38,947 nucleotides of DNA from Chloroflexota bacterium. GTDB taxonomy: Bacteria; Chloroflexota; Anaerolineae; Aggregatilineales; Phototrophicaceae. This document shows, piece by piece, positions 1 through 8,495 of the stretch; position 1 is the first letter of the stretch; the number at the start of each line of letters is the position of its first letter. A program made the translations under genes and the position numbers. The stretch spans positions 29,089 through 68,035 of the forward strand of contig JAPOYU010000024.1 of assembly GCA_026706395.1 (NCBI GenBank), written 5' to 3'. Below the pieces are notes generated by a model, which saw only the letters and a program-made list of their open reading frames with translations, was not told the DNA's origin and did no database searches.

Positions 1-233
1 CTCGCCAGCGCCTCGAAACCGGACTTGTCGAGATAGTCGCGGCGCAGCGGATCATTGAGGTCCTTGACCCAGTCGACTTCGACCGCGCCGGGTATATGCC
101 CGCTTGGATACAGCAGCGGGTCTTCATTTGATTCGATTATGCGAACATTGTCGTCGCTGAGGTGAGCGGCGACCCAATCGGTCGAGACGAGCTTGCCTGG
201 ATTGGCGTATCCACGACTTCCGATATCACTCAT
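1..233 (-). CDS. Rhodanese-type sulfurtransferase, N-terminal part only
   Basis: The reading frame opens with ATG at 231-233 on the minus strand, has a GGGAG ribosome-binding site a few bases upstream, and stays open to the window edge (77 codons), so the 3' end is missing. Visible motifs are [17 protein letters not shown] near residues 9-25, then [20 protein letters not shown] and DPLRRDYL. These match the start of the first rhodanese domain of two-domain thiosulfate/3-mercaptopyruvate sulfurtransferases. The catalytic Cys loop lies in the second domain and is not in the window, so activity cannot be judged. Such enzymes move sulfane sulfur from thiosulfate or mercaptopyruvate to thiol acceptors in the cytoplasm. 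Family assignment is confident; substrate is unknown. Confidence 0.85.
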   Translation of the reverse strand, partial: MSDIGSRGYANPGKLVSTDWVAAHLSDDNVRIIESNEDPLLYPSGHIPGAVEVDWVKDLNDPLRRDYLDKSGFEALA

Positions 234-570
234 GCCTACTTCTCCCTTTGTACTAGCCTTTCTAAGCAATGCGGCTGGCTGTCCACCGCCGCTCGGCGCG
301 TAACCGGCGATAATGGCTACCGCAAACTGCAGTTTGACAAAACATGGGCCGCAGAATCAAAAAAAGCCAACCGTTGCGGGTTGACTTGTTTTAGCGAACA
401 ACCATGTTGCCAGCAAACCAAACGCACCCGCCTATACGCCGGCACCAAGACAACAACAGGGGGTTAACGCGTTGAGTTTGGTCAGTTTGCTCATACGCCT
501 ACATTATCACAGGCGATAGAAGAATTCAAGGCGAGATGATTCGCGGGAGTGGTGAATGTCGTTTTTCCAA
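234..570. other. Intergenic stretch upstream of the rhodanese gene
   Basis: I see no convincing gene here. A plus-strand frame at 162-467 is low-complexity and overlaps the real rhodanese gene. The only notable structure is a perfect 14-base palindrome, CAAACTGCAGTTTG, at 323-336, about 90 bases before the rhodanese start. One or two such palindromes are expected by chance in a window this long, so an operator role is only a possibility. Confidence 0.4.
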
Positions 571-610
571 CCCCTCCCCCGGCCCCTCCCCGAAGCATCA
601 GGGAGGGGAG
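571..610. repeat. GC-rich hairpin repeat, copy A
   Basis: A C-rich tract (571-590) is followed by arms CCCCTCCC (583-590) and GGGAGGGG (601-608) around a 10-base loop, giving a perfect 8-bp stem. The whole unit recurs in reverse orientation at 35786-35828. There the stem is one pair longer and the extra T and A sit on opposite arms, so pairing is preserved. It is intergenic. The rest of 611-758 shows nothing I recognise. Confidence 0.7.
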
Positions 611-758
611 TTTTCCTAGCGAGGTTGTTTTTTACACAACCAACTTGATATTACTGAGGGTCGTGTAGACACTGACCGCCGGCACAGTGGTGTTTCTATG
701 CCAAGTGAAGTCGACAAGTCGGCGAAGTTTGCCACTCTCTGATTCGCCATATGGCATT

Positions 759-1154
759 CTATTGAAACGGCGGCAACTCGAGCGAAGTGTGGAGCCCGTC
801 GCAGCAGAGCCGGCAGTTCTCCAGCTTGAGTGAAATATGCAGGCCGTGAGGCAGCGCGAAGGCGAGCCTTCCGCGACCGACGCTGCCGATGAGCGGTTTT
901 CGCCTTGCGACGACATATACGCCAGCTTCATCTTGATCGGTCGTCCATTGCCAGCCGAAGCCGGCGTGGAACTCCAACTCGGCAGACACCAGCGGGTCTT
1001 CATGCCAGGACAGGTTGATATCGCAATGTTCGGCCTGGAGGAAAAAGGTGCTGGGCAGCTTCACGGCCCACTCAAGTCGGCGACTCTCAATGGCCAGGTC
1101 CCTGGCGGAGCTGACCAGCTTGATAGCCTTCCATATGTGGCCCAGGCGCCGCAC
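759..1154 (-). CDS. Hypothetical protein, downstream of the class IV aminotransferase
   Basis: A 131-codon frame starts with GTG at 1152-1154, overlapping the TAG stop of the upstream aminotransferase by one base, which suggests translational coupling. I do not recognise the family. The sequence is well mixed rather than biased, without a signal peptide or clear membrane segment. It has a Trp/His-containing middle (LSWHEDPLVSAELEFHAGFGWQ) and alternating hydrophobic residues suggestive of beta strands near the end (GLHISLKLENCRL). A competing frame at 632-1003 has poor composition and is rejected. Its position as last gene of the run is the main support; a role tied to the aminotransferase is a guess. 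Confidence 0.5.
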   Translation of the reverse strand: MRRLGHIWKAIKLVSSARDLAIESRRLEWAVKLPSTFFLQAEHCDINLSWHEDPLVSAELEFHAGFGWQWTTDQDEAGVYVVARRKPLIGSVGRGRLAFALPHGLHISLKLENCRLCCDGLHTSLELPPFQ

Positions 1155-1984
1155 TACAGTTCTTCCAAGTTCTCGGCGACCCAGTGATCGTAGGCCTTGC
1201 GCAATTCTCTCGTAACAGGACCGACTCTGCTATTGCCGATTGCTCGCCCGTCAATCTCGACTACGGGGATGATGCCGCGACTGCTGCTGGTAAGAAAAGC
1301 TTCGCTGAACTGGGGCAGGTCAACCAGTTGTGGCGTCTCCAGGCGAAGCGAGATGATGCCTTTGCAGACCACGAACAGGATTTTGCGGGCGATGCCGGCC
1401 AATACGCCGTCGCCTGCGGTGAGCAATTCGCCGTTCTTGATCGCGTAAAAGTTTGAGGACAGACCTTCTAGAATGCCACCGCGCCTGTCAAGCAGAAAGA
1501 CCTCGTAGATGCCCGTTGGCAGATTAGAAAGGAGCGATTCGCGCTTGGGCATCCAATCGCTTGATTTTGCGGCGGGATCCCCCCGAATGGCAGTTGCGGT
1601 TGTCCTGCAACGCGCACCACTGTGGATGAGGATGGATGATGGCGCTTCAAAGGGTTCAATCGATAGCGTCAATGCTTCGGGCGCCTCGGCCGGAACAGTG
1701 ATGCGAAACCGGACGTCGCCGTAGCCGGAGTCAATGATCATCTGCCGCAGGGCCTGCCTGAGACGGCTGCGGTCTAGGGCCAGGGCAATGCGCTTGCGCG
1801 CCGCCGAATCTTCCAGCCGATCGAAGTGGGCATCCAGCAGCAGCGTCTGCGTTGCATTATAGGTGTTGGCAACTGTGTACACGCCGTCTACGGGCTCGTG
1901 ACTCGCGGCGTCGCGAAGACTCTTCGCTGAGTAGTTGGCATCAACTAGCCCGGCTGCCGTCAGTCGTTTGACTAGGGCTGGCAT
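1154..1984 (-). CDS. Class IV (fold type IV) PLP aminotransferase/lyase
   Basis: This 276-residue protein matches the branched-chain aminotransferase / D-amino acid aminotransferase / aminodeoxychorismate lyase family. Lys140 in AKSSDW sits where the Schiff-base lysine is expected. Glu173 in ILEGLSSNFYAIKNG corresponds to the PLP-pyridine-contacting region. LLTAGDGVLAGIAR and the C-terminal FLTSSSRGIIPVVEIDG with VGPVTRELRKAY are further family signatures. The N-terminal half is divergent. The true substrate (branched-chain amino acid, D-amino acid or aminodeoxychorismate) cannot be read from the sequence. It lies 15 bases after the membrane protein 2000-3193 and is followed by a coupled unknown gene, consistent with one transcript. 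Confidence 0.85.
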   Translation of the reverse strand: MPALVKRLTAAGLVDANYSAKSLRDAASHEPVDGVYTVANTYNATQTLLLDAHFDRLEDSAARKRIALALDRSRLRQALRQMIIDSGYGDVRFRITVPAEAPEALTLSIEPFEAPSSILIHSGARCRTTATAIRGDPAAKSSDWMPKRESLLSNLPTGIYEVFLLDRRGGILEGLSSNFYAIKNGELLTAGDGVLAGIARKILFVVCKGIISLRLETPQLVDLPQFSEAFLTSSSRGIIPVVEIDGRAIGNSRVGPVTRELRKAYDHWVAENLEEL

Positions 1985-1999
1985 ATTGGGCCTGCCGAT

Positions 2000-3193
2000 C
2001 TAGCGCTGCAGCCACTGTTCGCTGAACAGGTTCCAATCGGATTGGCTTAGCTCCGCGTCCGAATAAATGGCGATACCTGTTACCAGCGCGCGTTCCTCAT
2101 CATCCAGGCGGCGCAAACCTTCGTTGACGCCATCCAAGGCATTCGCCATCGTCTCTATCGCGGGGTTGTGCGCATTGCTCGCGCCACCGTAGTTGGGGAT
2201 GCTCACGAGGATTTCTGTGCTGGTTTCCAAGAGCTTGACATAAGTTTCGACGTGATAAGCCACCCAGTTCACATAATCCAGCGTCTTCTGTCGGTAGCTC
2301 TGGTACATGAGCAAAATGACTTCGTCCGCCGCGACCAGTACGCGTTGCTTAAAATTGGGCGACCACATCGTGCCCGGAGCTATGGAGGGTATATCTTGCG
2401 GTCGCAGATCGTGCGGGGTCAGGTCAGCAGTCACGGCAACCGCGATTGTCTTGTCCGCCCCGACGGCGGCGCGGACCCGGCGAATTAGGCGGATGAAGTC
2501 GTCGTTGCCAGCGAACAGTGGTTTGACATCAAGCAAGATCCCATCAAAGCCCAATTGGTCTACGAGAAACCGGGAGAAGTCGGCAATGTTCTGGTGGAGA
2601 TTTGAATCGTCCAGGCGATAGCTGTCCACATTGTCCAGGTGCGTCCAGATCTCGATCCAGGCCAGCAACTCTATTTGCTCGTTTTTGTTCTTGAAGGTCT
2701 TTACAAATTTGTCGACAGTCCCGCGAGAATTCATAAAACTGGTTGTACCTTGCGCGCCGCCCGACCAGCGTTCGTCGATACCAAGCGAGCTGACATAGGT
2801 ATATGCTTTGCCGATTCGGTGGTCTATCAAATGATTTACAAAATCGCCAAGTCGCGCATCGTCAAGATCGCCATAAACCCAAGTTCGATCCAGCCAAATG
2901 GCATTGTTCAGGGACAGTTGTTCCACGCTGCGACTCAGTAAGGCCCCGATCAGCACAGCTGACGCTACCACGATACCGGCGGCCCCGACTCTGAGTCGAT
3001 TTCGCGGCGCGAGCAAGGCGGACAAGCGCAAGGCGCGCTGCCGGCCAAGGTGGCCGCTGCCAGTCTTTCCGCTGGCTTGGCCGCTCGAAGAGCTTAGCAG
3101 TCTTGAGATTAAGGAAATGACGAGATTAAGGAAACTTTGAAGCCCGCGCCCGGAAGATGAGTTTTCGGAAACTGGTTCACGGGTCATGGGCAT
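2000..3193 (-). CDS. Membrane-anchored TIM-barrel, glycosidase-like protein
   Basis: This is a 397-residue protein with a Ser-rich basic N-terminus, one predicted membrane segment at about residues 68-87, and an outside domain. The domain begins with AIWLDRTWVYGD and contains IELLAWIEIWTH, LGFDGILLDVKPLFAG (about 214-229) and VILLMYQSY. This order of strands resembles glycoside hydrolase family 18 or related (beta/alpha)8 barrels, where the fourth strand normally reads DxxDxDxE. Here it reads DGILLDVK, so the usual catalytic Glu is Lys. The protein may be non-catalytic, or belong to another barrel family. An alternative ATG lies two codons in. It is 94 bases downstream of dgkA and may belong to the same transcript. 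Confidence 0.6.
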   Translation of the reverse strand: MPMTREPVSENSSSGRGLQSFLNLVISLISRLLSSSSGQASGKTGSGHLGRQRALRLSALLAPRNRLRVGAAGIVVASAVLIGALLSRSVEQLSLNNAIWLDRTWVYGDLDDARLGDFVNHLIDHRIGKAYTYVSSLGIDERWSGGAQGTTSFMNSRGTVDKFVKTFKNKNEQIELLAWIEIWTHLDNVDSYRLDDSNLHQNIADFSRFLVDQLGFDGILLDVKPLFAGNDDFIRLIRRVRAAVGADKTIAVAVTADLTPHDLRPQDIPSIAPGTMWSPNFKQRVLVAADEVILLMYQSYRQKTLDYVNWVAYHVETYVKLLETSTEILVSIPNYGGASNAHNPAIETMANALDGVNEGLRRLDDEERALVTGIAIYSDAELSQSDWNLFSEQWLQR

Positions 3194-3287
3194 GGAAACA
3201 TCCGAAAGGTCGTTTCACCTTCGATTGGTTTTCATTGTAGCACAATTCGTTTTTCGCTATAGAACAATTCAGAGCTGGACGCTGCCT

Positions 3288-3770
3288 TCAGCCAAAGGGC
3301 ATAGCGAAACTGTCGCCGATTTTCTCCAGAACAGGCGGTCCCAGAATCAAAAATCCGACGATGGCGGACCCAACCGCCGCCAATAGGACCGCGCCCGCCG
3401 CCACATCTTTCGCCTTTCTCGCCAATGCATGATATGTTTCTGTGGATAAATCCACTGCCGCTTCGATGGCGCCATTGACAAACTCAGTGACCCAGACAAG
3501 CGCAATGGCAAGGCATAATGTCGCCCAGCTATCGGCGTCTATGCCGAGCCACCAGCCTGTCCCCAAAACGGCGCAAGTCACAAGAGTCATGATGCGGGTA
3601 TTCTTCTGATGACGCAGCATATAGGCGCAACCACTTAGCGCGAATGAGAAACTCTGCAATCGACTTGAGCTGGCCTTGGTGCTGAATGCGGCGGGATCCT
3701 TCAGCGTTACGCTTTGCTGGCGTCGCTCCACCTGCTTAGACCTGCTTGACTGTTTCATATCTGTCGACAA
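3288..3770 (-). CDS. dgkA: Diacylglycerol/undecaprenol kinase family protein
   Basis: This 160-residue protein has a charged, about 40-residue N-terminal extension, then the small membrane kinase core: hydrophobic segments at about 60-78 and 82-96, the signature EFVNGAIEAAVDL (Glu96, Asn99, Glu103, Asp107), AKDVAAGAVLLAA (Lys121-Asp122) and a third segment to about residue 144. The family phosphorylates diacylglycerol or, in Gram-positive-type homologues, undecaprenol at the cytoplasmic membrane, feeding lipid-carrier recycling. It overlaps the ybeY 3' end by 35 bases (3736-3770), and the ybeY-dgkA order is widely conserved in bacteria. Because of the long overlap a start a few codons further in is possible. 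Confidence 0.9.
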   Translation of the reverse strand: MSTDMKQSSRSKQVERRQQSVTLKDPAAFSTKASSSRLQSFSFALSGCAYMLRHQKNTRIMTLVTCAVLGTGWWLGIDADSWATLCLAIALVWVTEFVNGAIEAAVDLSTETYHALARKAKDVAAGAVLLAAVGSAIVGFLILGPPVLEKIGDSFAMPFG

Positions 3771-4221
3771 TCGAGATACTTATGCCCAAGGATTGCAAAG
3801 CTCTGGCTTGCGCAGACCACATTTGGGCGCATGCTTCCGGCGTGTCATGCTTATATCCCAGCAAATGCAAGGCGCCGTGGATGACGAGTAAACACAGGGT
3901 GTCCTCAAGACATGCGCCTCTTGTTTCCGCTTGTAGAGCGGCGTAGTCGTAGGCAATGAGCGTGTCACCGAGATAGCCTTGATCCTGATCAATATCGTCG
4001 GGCAACGGTGACGCGGCAAAGGACAAGACATCTGTGGGGGCATTGACTTGACGATGTCGCCGATTGAGTTCGCGCAGGGTCTCCGCACAGGTAATTACGA
4101 TGGTCATGCCGGCGCTGACATATCCAGGATGTTGGTCAAGAACTGTCTGTGCGGCACGTATCAGACGTGCTTCGCGCAGGACATAGTTATTTGGATTCTG
4201 CAATTCAATATGAGCAGCCAA
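3736..4221 (-). CDS. ybeY: Endoribonuclease YbeY
   Basis: This 161-residue metal-dependent endoribonuclease acts in 16S rRNA 3'-end maturation and ribosome quality control. The zinc site is visible as His115, His119 and His125 in VIHGALHLLGYKHD. The upstream motifs LRELNRRHRQVNAPTDVLSFA (split across 49-69) and YLGDTLIA are also typical. The length is normal for the family. It follows pgpH by five bases and overlaps dgkA, as in the pgpH-ybeY-dgkA order seen in Firmicutes; the usual neighbours phoH and era are absent here. Confidence 0.95.
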   Translation of the reverse strand: MAAHIELQNPNNYVLREARLIRAAQTVLDQHPGYVSAGMTIVITCAETLRELNRRHRQVNAPTDVLSFAASPLPDDIDQDQGYLGDTLIAYDYAALQAETRGACLEDTLCLLVIHGALHLLGYKHDTPEACAQMWSAQARALQSLGISISIVDRYETVKQV

Positions 4222-4226
4222 ACCGG

Positions 4227-6680
4227 CTAATCCATTTCGTCGGCGCGCCGGGCCGGCTGGTTGGTCTGCGATCTGTTGCCATTGCGCTTGGGCAGAACCG
4301 GAACATCGGCCAAGGGTTCGTCATCATCGATCAGAGAGGATTCGCTTGACTCAGGGGCTTTTTGGGGATTCAACCTCACAAACGGCTTATCTGGCGCGTC
4401 ATGACCGGCGTCAGCATCAGCCGTACGCGCGAACGCTGCGTCAGACTCCGAGGCCCTCTCCCGGCTATTGGGCGGCAGGGGCGGAGCAATCGGTTCGGCA
4501 ATGGCCGGTTCATCGCTGATCTTCGGCGCGCCGTCCCCGCCCTTAGGCTCTCGATGCGGCGCCTGTTGAACCGCTTTGGCATAATCCAAGCGCGGATGGA
4601 ACAAGCCGCGGAAAATGTCGATGAAAGTGTCTTCGATCATCCGCAATTCGTTGAGGGTAAGGTTGGAGTCATCCAGTTGGCCCGAGTTGCGTTTGCCTTC
4701 GATAATGTTGTGCACGAGCTCGGCGATTTCCTGATTGGTTTGAGGCTGCACGGCACGGGCAGCGGATTCACAGCTATCGGCCATCATCAATATGGCGGTT
4801 TCACGGCTCTGCGGGATGGGGCCGGGATAGCTGAATTCGGCAGGATCGATCCCATTCTCGTCGCCGGCGGCGACCAGCGCTCTCTGATAGAAGACGTAGA
4901 CTTGAGTTGTGCCATGGTGTTCGCGGATGAATTCGCGAATTCGGTTCGGCAGATTGAATTTTTTGGCGATCTGGTCGCCTTCAATAACGTGGTTGATTAT
5001 AATGTCCGCGCTGCGGTAAGGATCATCCAGCGCGTCATGCGGATTCTGGATGTGCAACTGGTTTTCGGTGAAGAAAAACGGGTTACTCATTTTGCCAATG
5101 TCATGATAGAGCGCCGCAACATGAGTCATCTGTGTGTCTGCTCCGATAGCTTGAGCAGCCTGTTCCGCCAGGTTGGCGACTTGCAAGGAGTGCTGGTAGG
5201 TGCCGGGCGCCTCGCGCAGCAGCCGTTGTAACAAGGGTTTACTTGGCTGGCTCAAATCCATCAGCCGGAACGGCGTCGCCAGGTTCAGCGAAACGGACAG
5301 CACGTACATCACGCCGAAAGAGGCGGTTGGCACGATGAGCAAGCCACTAAAGAAGGCCTGGAGCATATAGTAGGCGTCATTGGTTTGGAAGCCGATCTGC
5401 AGCGCGAAGATCGCGACCACCGCTGCGTTCGCCAAGCCGACGAATAGACCGGCGAGGAAGTAATTGTTCAGGCGACCGGCGTTTCTCAACGTCAAGATCG
5501 CTGCGATATTGCCGGCGGCGACCAGACTGGCGATCTCGAGCGACGGGCTGCGACTCAGCATGCTGCTTAAGAAGGCAAAGCCGATGGCGGCGATGATGGC
5601 CAGGTTCGGCGTACTGAGCGCCACGTAGACTATGCCAAGCGCAGCCGCCGGCATCAGATAGATGTTCGCGCTGCCAAAGGCTCGCATCGTTGCCAAGGCG
5701 ACTAGGAATAGCGTGGCGATGAGCGCTAGATTCGCGCTGTCGGAGGACAGCAATTGCGCTTCAAAGCGGCGTATGTAAATGAGGAGCAGCAAGGTTACAA
5801 GGGCGCTGGCTAACAGAGCGCGCAGTATCCTCGCGCCGCGATTGCCGGTCTGCGCCAGCAATCCCAATTCCTGAAGCGCTTCGAATGAGAGGGCGTCTAT
5901 GCGCTGCCCGGCTGGAGCGACAATTTGGCCGGTGATAAAGTGACGCTGCTGATCCTCGACTTTGGCCAGCGCCTCAGCTTGGTTGATCGCCGTCTGTTCC
6001 GGGTTTTCGAAGGTATTGACGCGAATCAAATCAGATGTGATTTCGGTAACGATATGGCTTTGCTGTTCGGTCAAGCGGAGGCTGACTTGATTCGGCAACT
6101 GTTCACGCGCCCGGCTCAAATCGGCAGCGCGAATCTCGTCGCTCATCACGCGCTCTAAGACGAGCGTTATCTCGTTGCGCACTTGAGCCCAGCTTTCGTC
6201 GGGCAACTGAAGGATCACTTCGATGGTCGCTTTGTCTTCGTCCAGTTGCAGCGAAGTAATTGCTTGAATATCCGCGACCTGTTGCTCCAGCGAGGCGTGA
6301 GAGTCGGCGCGTACGTTATCGATGTAATTGAGGATCTTTTCCGAAAGATCACGCTGGCGGCGCGCGACGCTGGGATCGGCGGGCGAGAAAACCGTCTGCA
6401 CTTGAGCCAGCGCATTCGTCCGTTCTTGCTCGGTGAGAATAGCGCTGATGAAGACGCCTTCTTCCCGCGCGATAATATCCTCGGTCGGTACGCGGCCGAT
6501 GCCCAGATTGGCTGTGTTGTTGAAACGCAAAAAGATATCGTCAAGCGCGATTATGAGCGTACAGCAAAGGGCGAATAGCGCCGCGGCAATCAGAACCAGC
6601 AAGAAATGCGCCGCCGCTTCCGTCCTCTGCGGCGGTATGTTAAAGCGCTCTTCGAGCAGATCGGCGACCTGGGCAACCAC
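4227..6680 (-). CDS. pgpH: 7TM-HD cyclic-di-AMP phosphodiesterase, PgpH type
   Basis: This 817-residue protein has an N-terminal membrane helix at about 26-46, a large extracytoplasmic 7TMR-HDED domain (about 50-280), seven closely spaced membrane segments (about 285-470) and a cytoplasmic HD domain (about 490-680). HD ligands are visible: His497 in TYQHSLQVANL and His526-Asp527 in LYHDIGKM, followed by HVIEGDQIAKKF, IREHHGT and ILMMADSCESAAR. Characterised family members hydrolyse cyclic di-AMP to pApA. The C-terminal 120 residues (PHREPKGGDG to the end) are charged, Pro-rich and probably disordered, longer than usual. Three bases separate it from the upstream yqeY gene and five from ybeY, so it is tightly operonic. 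Confidence 0.95.
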   Translation of the reverse strand: MVAQVADLLEERFNIPPQRTEAAAHFLLVLIAAALFALCCTLIIALDDIFLRFNNTANLGIGRVPTEDIIAREEGVFISAILTEQERTNALAQVQTVFSPADPSVARRQRDLSEKILNYIDNVRADSHASLEQQVADIQAITSLQLDEDKATIEVILQLPDESWAQVRNEITLVLERVMSDEIRAADLSRAREQLPNQVSLRLTEQQSHIVTEITSDLIRVNTFENPEQTAINQAEALAKVEDQQRHFITGQIVAPAGQRIDALSFEALQELGLLAQTGNRGARILRALLASALVTLLLLIYIRRFEAQLLSSDSANLALIATLFLVALATMRAFGSANIYLMPAAALGIVYVALSTPNLAIIAAIGFAFLSSMLSRSPSLEIASLVAAGNIAAILTLRNAGRLNNYFLAGLFVGLANAAVVAIFALQIGFQTNDAYYMLQAFFSGLLIVPTASFGVMYVLSVSLNLATPFRLMDLSQPSKPLLQRLLREAPGTYQHSLQVANLAEQAAQAIGADTQMTHVAALYHDIGKMSNPFFFTENQLHIQNPHDALDDPYRSADIIINHVIEGDQIAKKFNLPNRIREFIREHHGTTQVYVFYQRALVAAGDENGIDPAEFSYPGPIPQSRETAILMMADSCESAARAVQPQTNQEIAELVHNIIEGKRNSGQLDDSNLTLNELRMIEDTFIDIFRGLFHPRLDYAKAVQQAPHREPKGGDGAPKISDEPAIAEPIAPPLPPNSRERASESDAAFARTADADAGHDAPDKPFVRLNPQKAPESSESSLIDDDEPLADVPVLPKRNGNRSQTNQPARRADEMD

Positions 6681-6683
6681 AAT

Positions 6684-7130
6684 CTAGCTCAGCAATTCTC
6701 TTACCATCGCGTTGACCGCTTTTCCATCGGCCAGTCCTCGAACGCGCGGCATTACGACACTCATTACCCGTCCCATCTCTTGAGCAGACTTGGCGTCTAC
6801 TTCGGCAATTGCCTCCTGAATGATAGGACGCAATTCTTCGGTGGTCATCTGCCGGGGCAGGAACTCCTCAGTAACAGCAAGTTCGAAGCGTTCGCTTGCG
6901 GCGTCTTTAACGCGGCCGGCGCCTTCCAATTCTGCAATTGTCTCACGACGCTTCTTAGCTTCGCGGCGAAGAATGTCCAGGACGGCTTCATCGCCAAGCG
7001 ATTTGCGTTCGTCGATTTCAACCTGCTTTATGGCGCTCTGCAGCAGTCGAATAGCGTTTCGGCGCCCGCTGTCCTTCGCCTTCATCGCATCTTTAAGCGC
7101 TTCCTGCAGTTGCTGCTTGGGATTTGACAT
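6684..7130 (-). CDS. yqeY: GatB/YqeY domain protein
   Basis: This 148-residue stand-alone YqeY-domain protein resembles the C-terminal tail domain of the GatB subunit of tRNA amidotransferase. Visible signatures are LQEALKDAMKAKDSGRRNAIR near the start, ERKSLGDEAVLDILRREAKKRRE, FLPRQMTTEEL, and VMSVVMPRVRGLADGKAVN near the end, the last being the conserved glycine/lysine-rich tRNA-interacting type segment. Its exact role is not established in most bacteria. It sits between mtaB and pgpH with gaps of 9 and 3 bases. Confidence 0.93.
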   Translation of the reverse strand: MSNPKQQLQEALKDAMKAKDSGRRNAIRLLQSAIKQVEIDERKSLGDEAVLDILRREAKKRRETIAELEGAGRVKDAASERFELAVTEEFLPRQMTTEELRPIIQEAIAEVDAKSAQEMGRVMSVVMPRVRGLADGKAVNAMVRELLS

Positions 7131-7139
7131 GGCAATTAT

Positions 7140-8495
7140 CTAAACTTGCTTGGACGGCCCAATCGGGCTGGTCACACCGGATATGAGCGCGCCGCGCAGC
7201 ACAGGCATCGAGACGATATCTTCCACTTTACCATGAATCTCGCCGTCAATGTATACGTCGAGTTTGGTATCGGTTATGATATTGCTCAAGTCCCTCGGGT
7301 GTACAGCGCGAACTCGAACGTAATTGTCGGTATAGCCCGTGTTGATAAAGCCTTCCGGCGTGGCGCCAACAACTTGCTCCCAAAGCACGGCTTGTTGCGA
7401 TCCCAGCAGCCGCTCTGCGAATTGCCTTTCCATTACTTGTGATAGTCCGAGCAGCTCTGTGCTGCGCGCCTTCTTATCGCGACTGCTGACTTGATGTCTC
7501 ATGCGGCTTGCGGGCGTACCGGGCCGGTTACTGTAACGAAAGACGTGAAGACCGCCGAAGTCCATATTGCGCAGAAATCGCGCCGATTCCACGAATTCAT
7601 CTTCGGTCTCGCCGGGGAAACCGACAATGATGTCGGTGGTGATGCGAACGCCGGGTATCATGGCGCGGGCGGAAGCAATCAGGTTGCGAAACCCCTCCTG
7701 GTTGGTGTTTCTGCGCATGCGCTTGAGCGTGGCGTCGCAGCCGCTTTGGAGTGGCAAATGCAAATGACGACAAAGTCGGCTGTCTTCCCAGAGCTTGAAG
7801 AAATCCGGCCTTAGGTCCCAAGGTTCGAGTGATGAAAGACGGATCCGCGGCATCGTCGTCTCGTCAAGCAGCGCTTCCACAAGATGCCTGAGCCCATCGT
7901 TGTCGCCAAAGTCATGCCCATAACTGCCTAGATGCACACCGGTCAACACCGCTTCCTGATAACCGCAGCGCCGCAGATAATTCATTTCACGCAGAACTTC
8001 CGGAATAGGGCGGCTTCGCCCGGCGCCGCGCGCGACGGTCGTGACGCAAAACGTGCAGGCGTTATCACAGCCATCTTGCACTTTCACAAAGGCGCGTGTC
8101 TTGCCGGACGCGCCTGTTCCGAATTGTCGTTCGACTGGCTCCAGGTCGTACTCGTCAACTGATTCGCCGGTGATTTGTGTCACCAGCGCGGATTTGCTTT
8201 GGTTGTCGATGACGCGTTCGACGCCCGGCAGGTGGCGAATGTCGTCCGGCGCGATTTGCGCGTAGCATCCGGTAACGGTGGTTTCGCCATTGAGGTTGGC
8301 GCGCTGAAAATCGCGGATGAGCTTGCGGCTCGTCTTGGTCGCTTCGTTGGTGACGGCGCAAGTATTGAGAACGAAGTGCTCAGCTTCCTCTGGCGAAGCG
8401 ACCACTTCATGACCCAGCGCAGCAAACTGCCGCGCCATTGTGTCGATTTCGCTCTGATTCAGTCGACAGCCAACCATGCGCAAATGCACTTTCAT
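7140..8495 (-). CDS. mtaB: tRNA t6A37 methylthiotransferase MtaB
   Basis: This 451-residue radical-SAM methylthiotransferase would convert t6A37 to ms2t6A37 in ANN-decoding tRNAs. The UPF0004 domain carries Cys10, Cys46 and Cys77 for the auxiliary cluster. The radical SAM CxxxCxxC is Cys143, Cys147, Cys150 in QDGCDNACTFC. EAVLTGVHLGSYG, LHLPLQSGCDATLKRM and TTDIIVGFPGETEDEF follow, and a short TRAM-like tail ends the protein. The start MKVHLRMVGCRLNQSE is typical of MtaB rather than MiaB or RimO. The ATG overlaps the end of the upstream unknown gene by four bases (ATGA), indicating translational coupling. Confidence 0.93.
   Translation of the reverse strand: MKVHLRMVGCRLNQSEIDTMARQFAALGHEVVASPEEAEHFVLNTCAVTNEATKTSRKLIRDFQRANLNGETTVTGCYAQIAPDDIRHLPGVERVIDNQSKSALVTQITGESVDEYDLEPVERQFGTGASGKTRAFVKVQDGCDNACTFCVTTVARGAGRSRPIPEVLREMNYLRRCGYQEAVLTGVHLGSYGHDFGDNDGLRHLVEALLDETTMPRIRLSSLEPWDLRPDFFKLWEDSRLCRHLHLPLQSGCDATLKRMRRNTNQEGFRNLIASARAMIPGVRITTDIIVGFPGETEDEFVESARFLRNMDFGGLHVFRYSNRPGTPASRMRHQVSSRDKKARSTELLGLSQVMERQFAERLLGSQQAVLWEQVVGATPEGFINTGYTDNYVRVRAVHPRDLSNIITDTKLDVYIDGEIHGKVEDIVSMPVLRGALISGVTSPIGPSKQV

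Noticed and set aside
162..467. Plus-strand 101-codon frame
   Set aside because: It overlaps the well-supported minus-strand rhodanese gene, has biased composition and no recognisable features.
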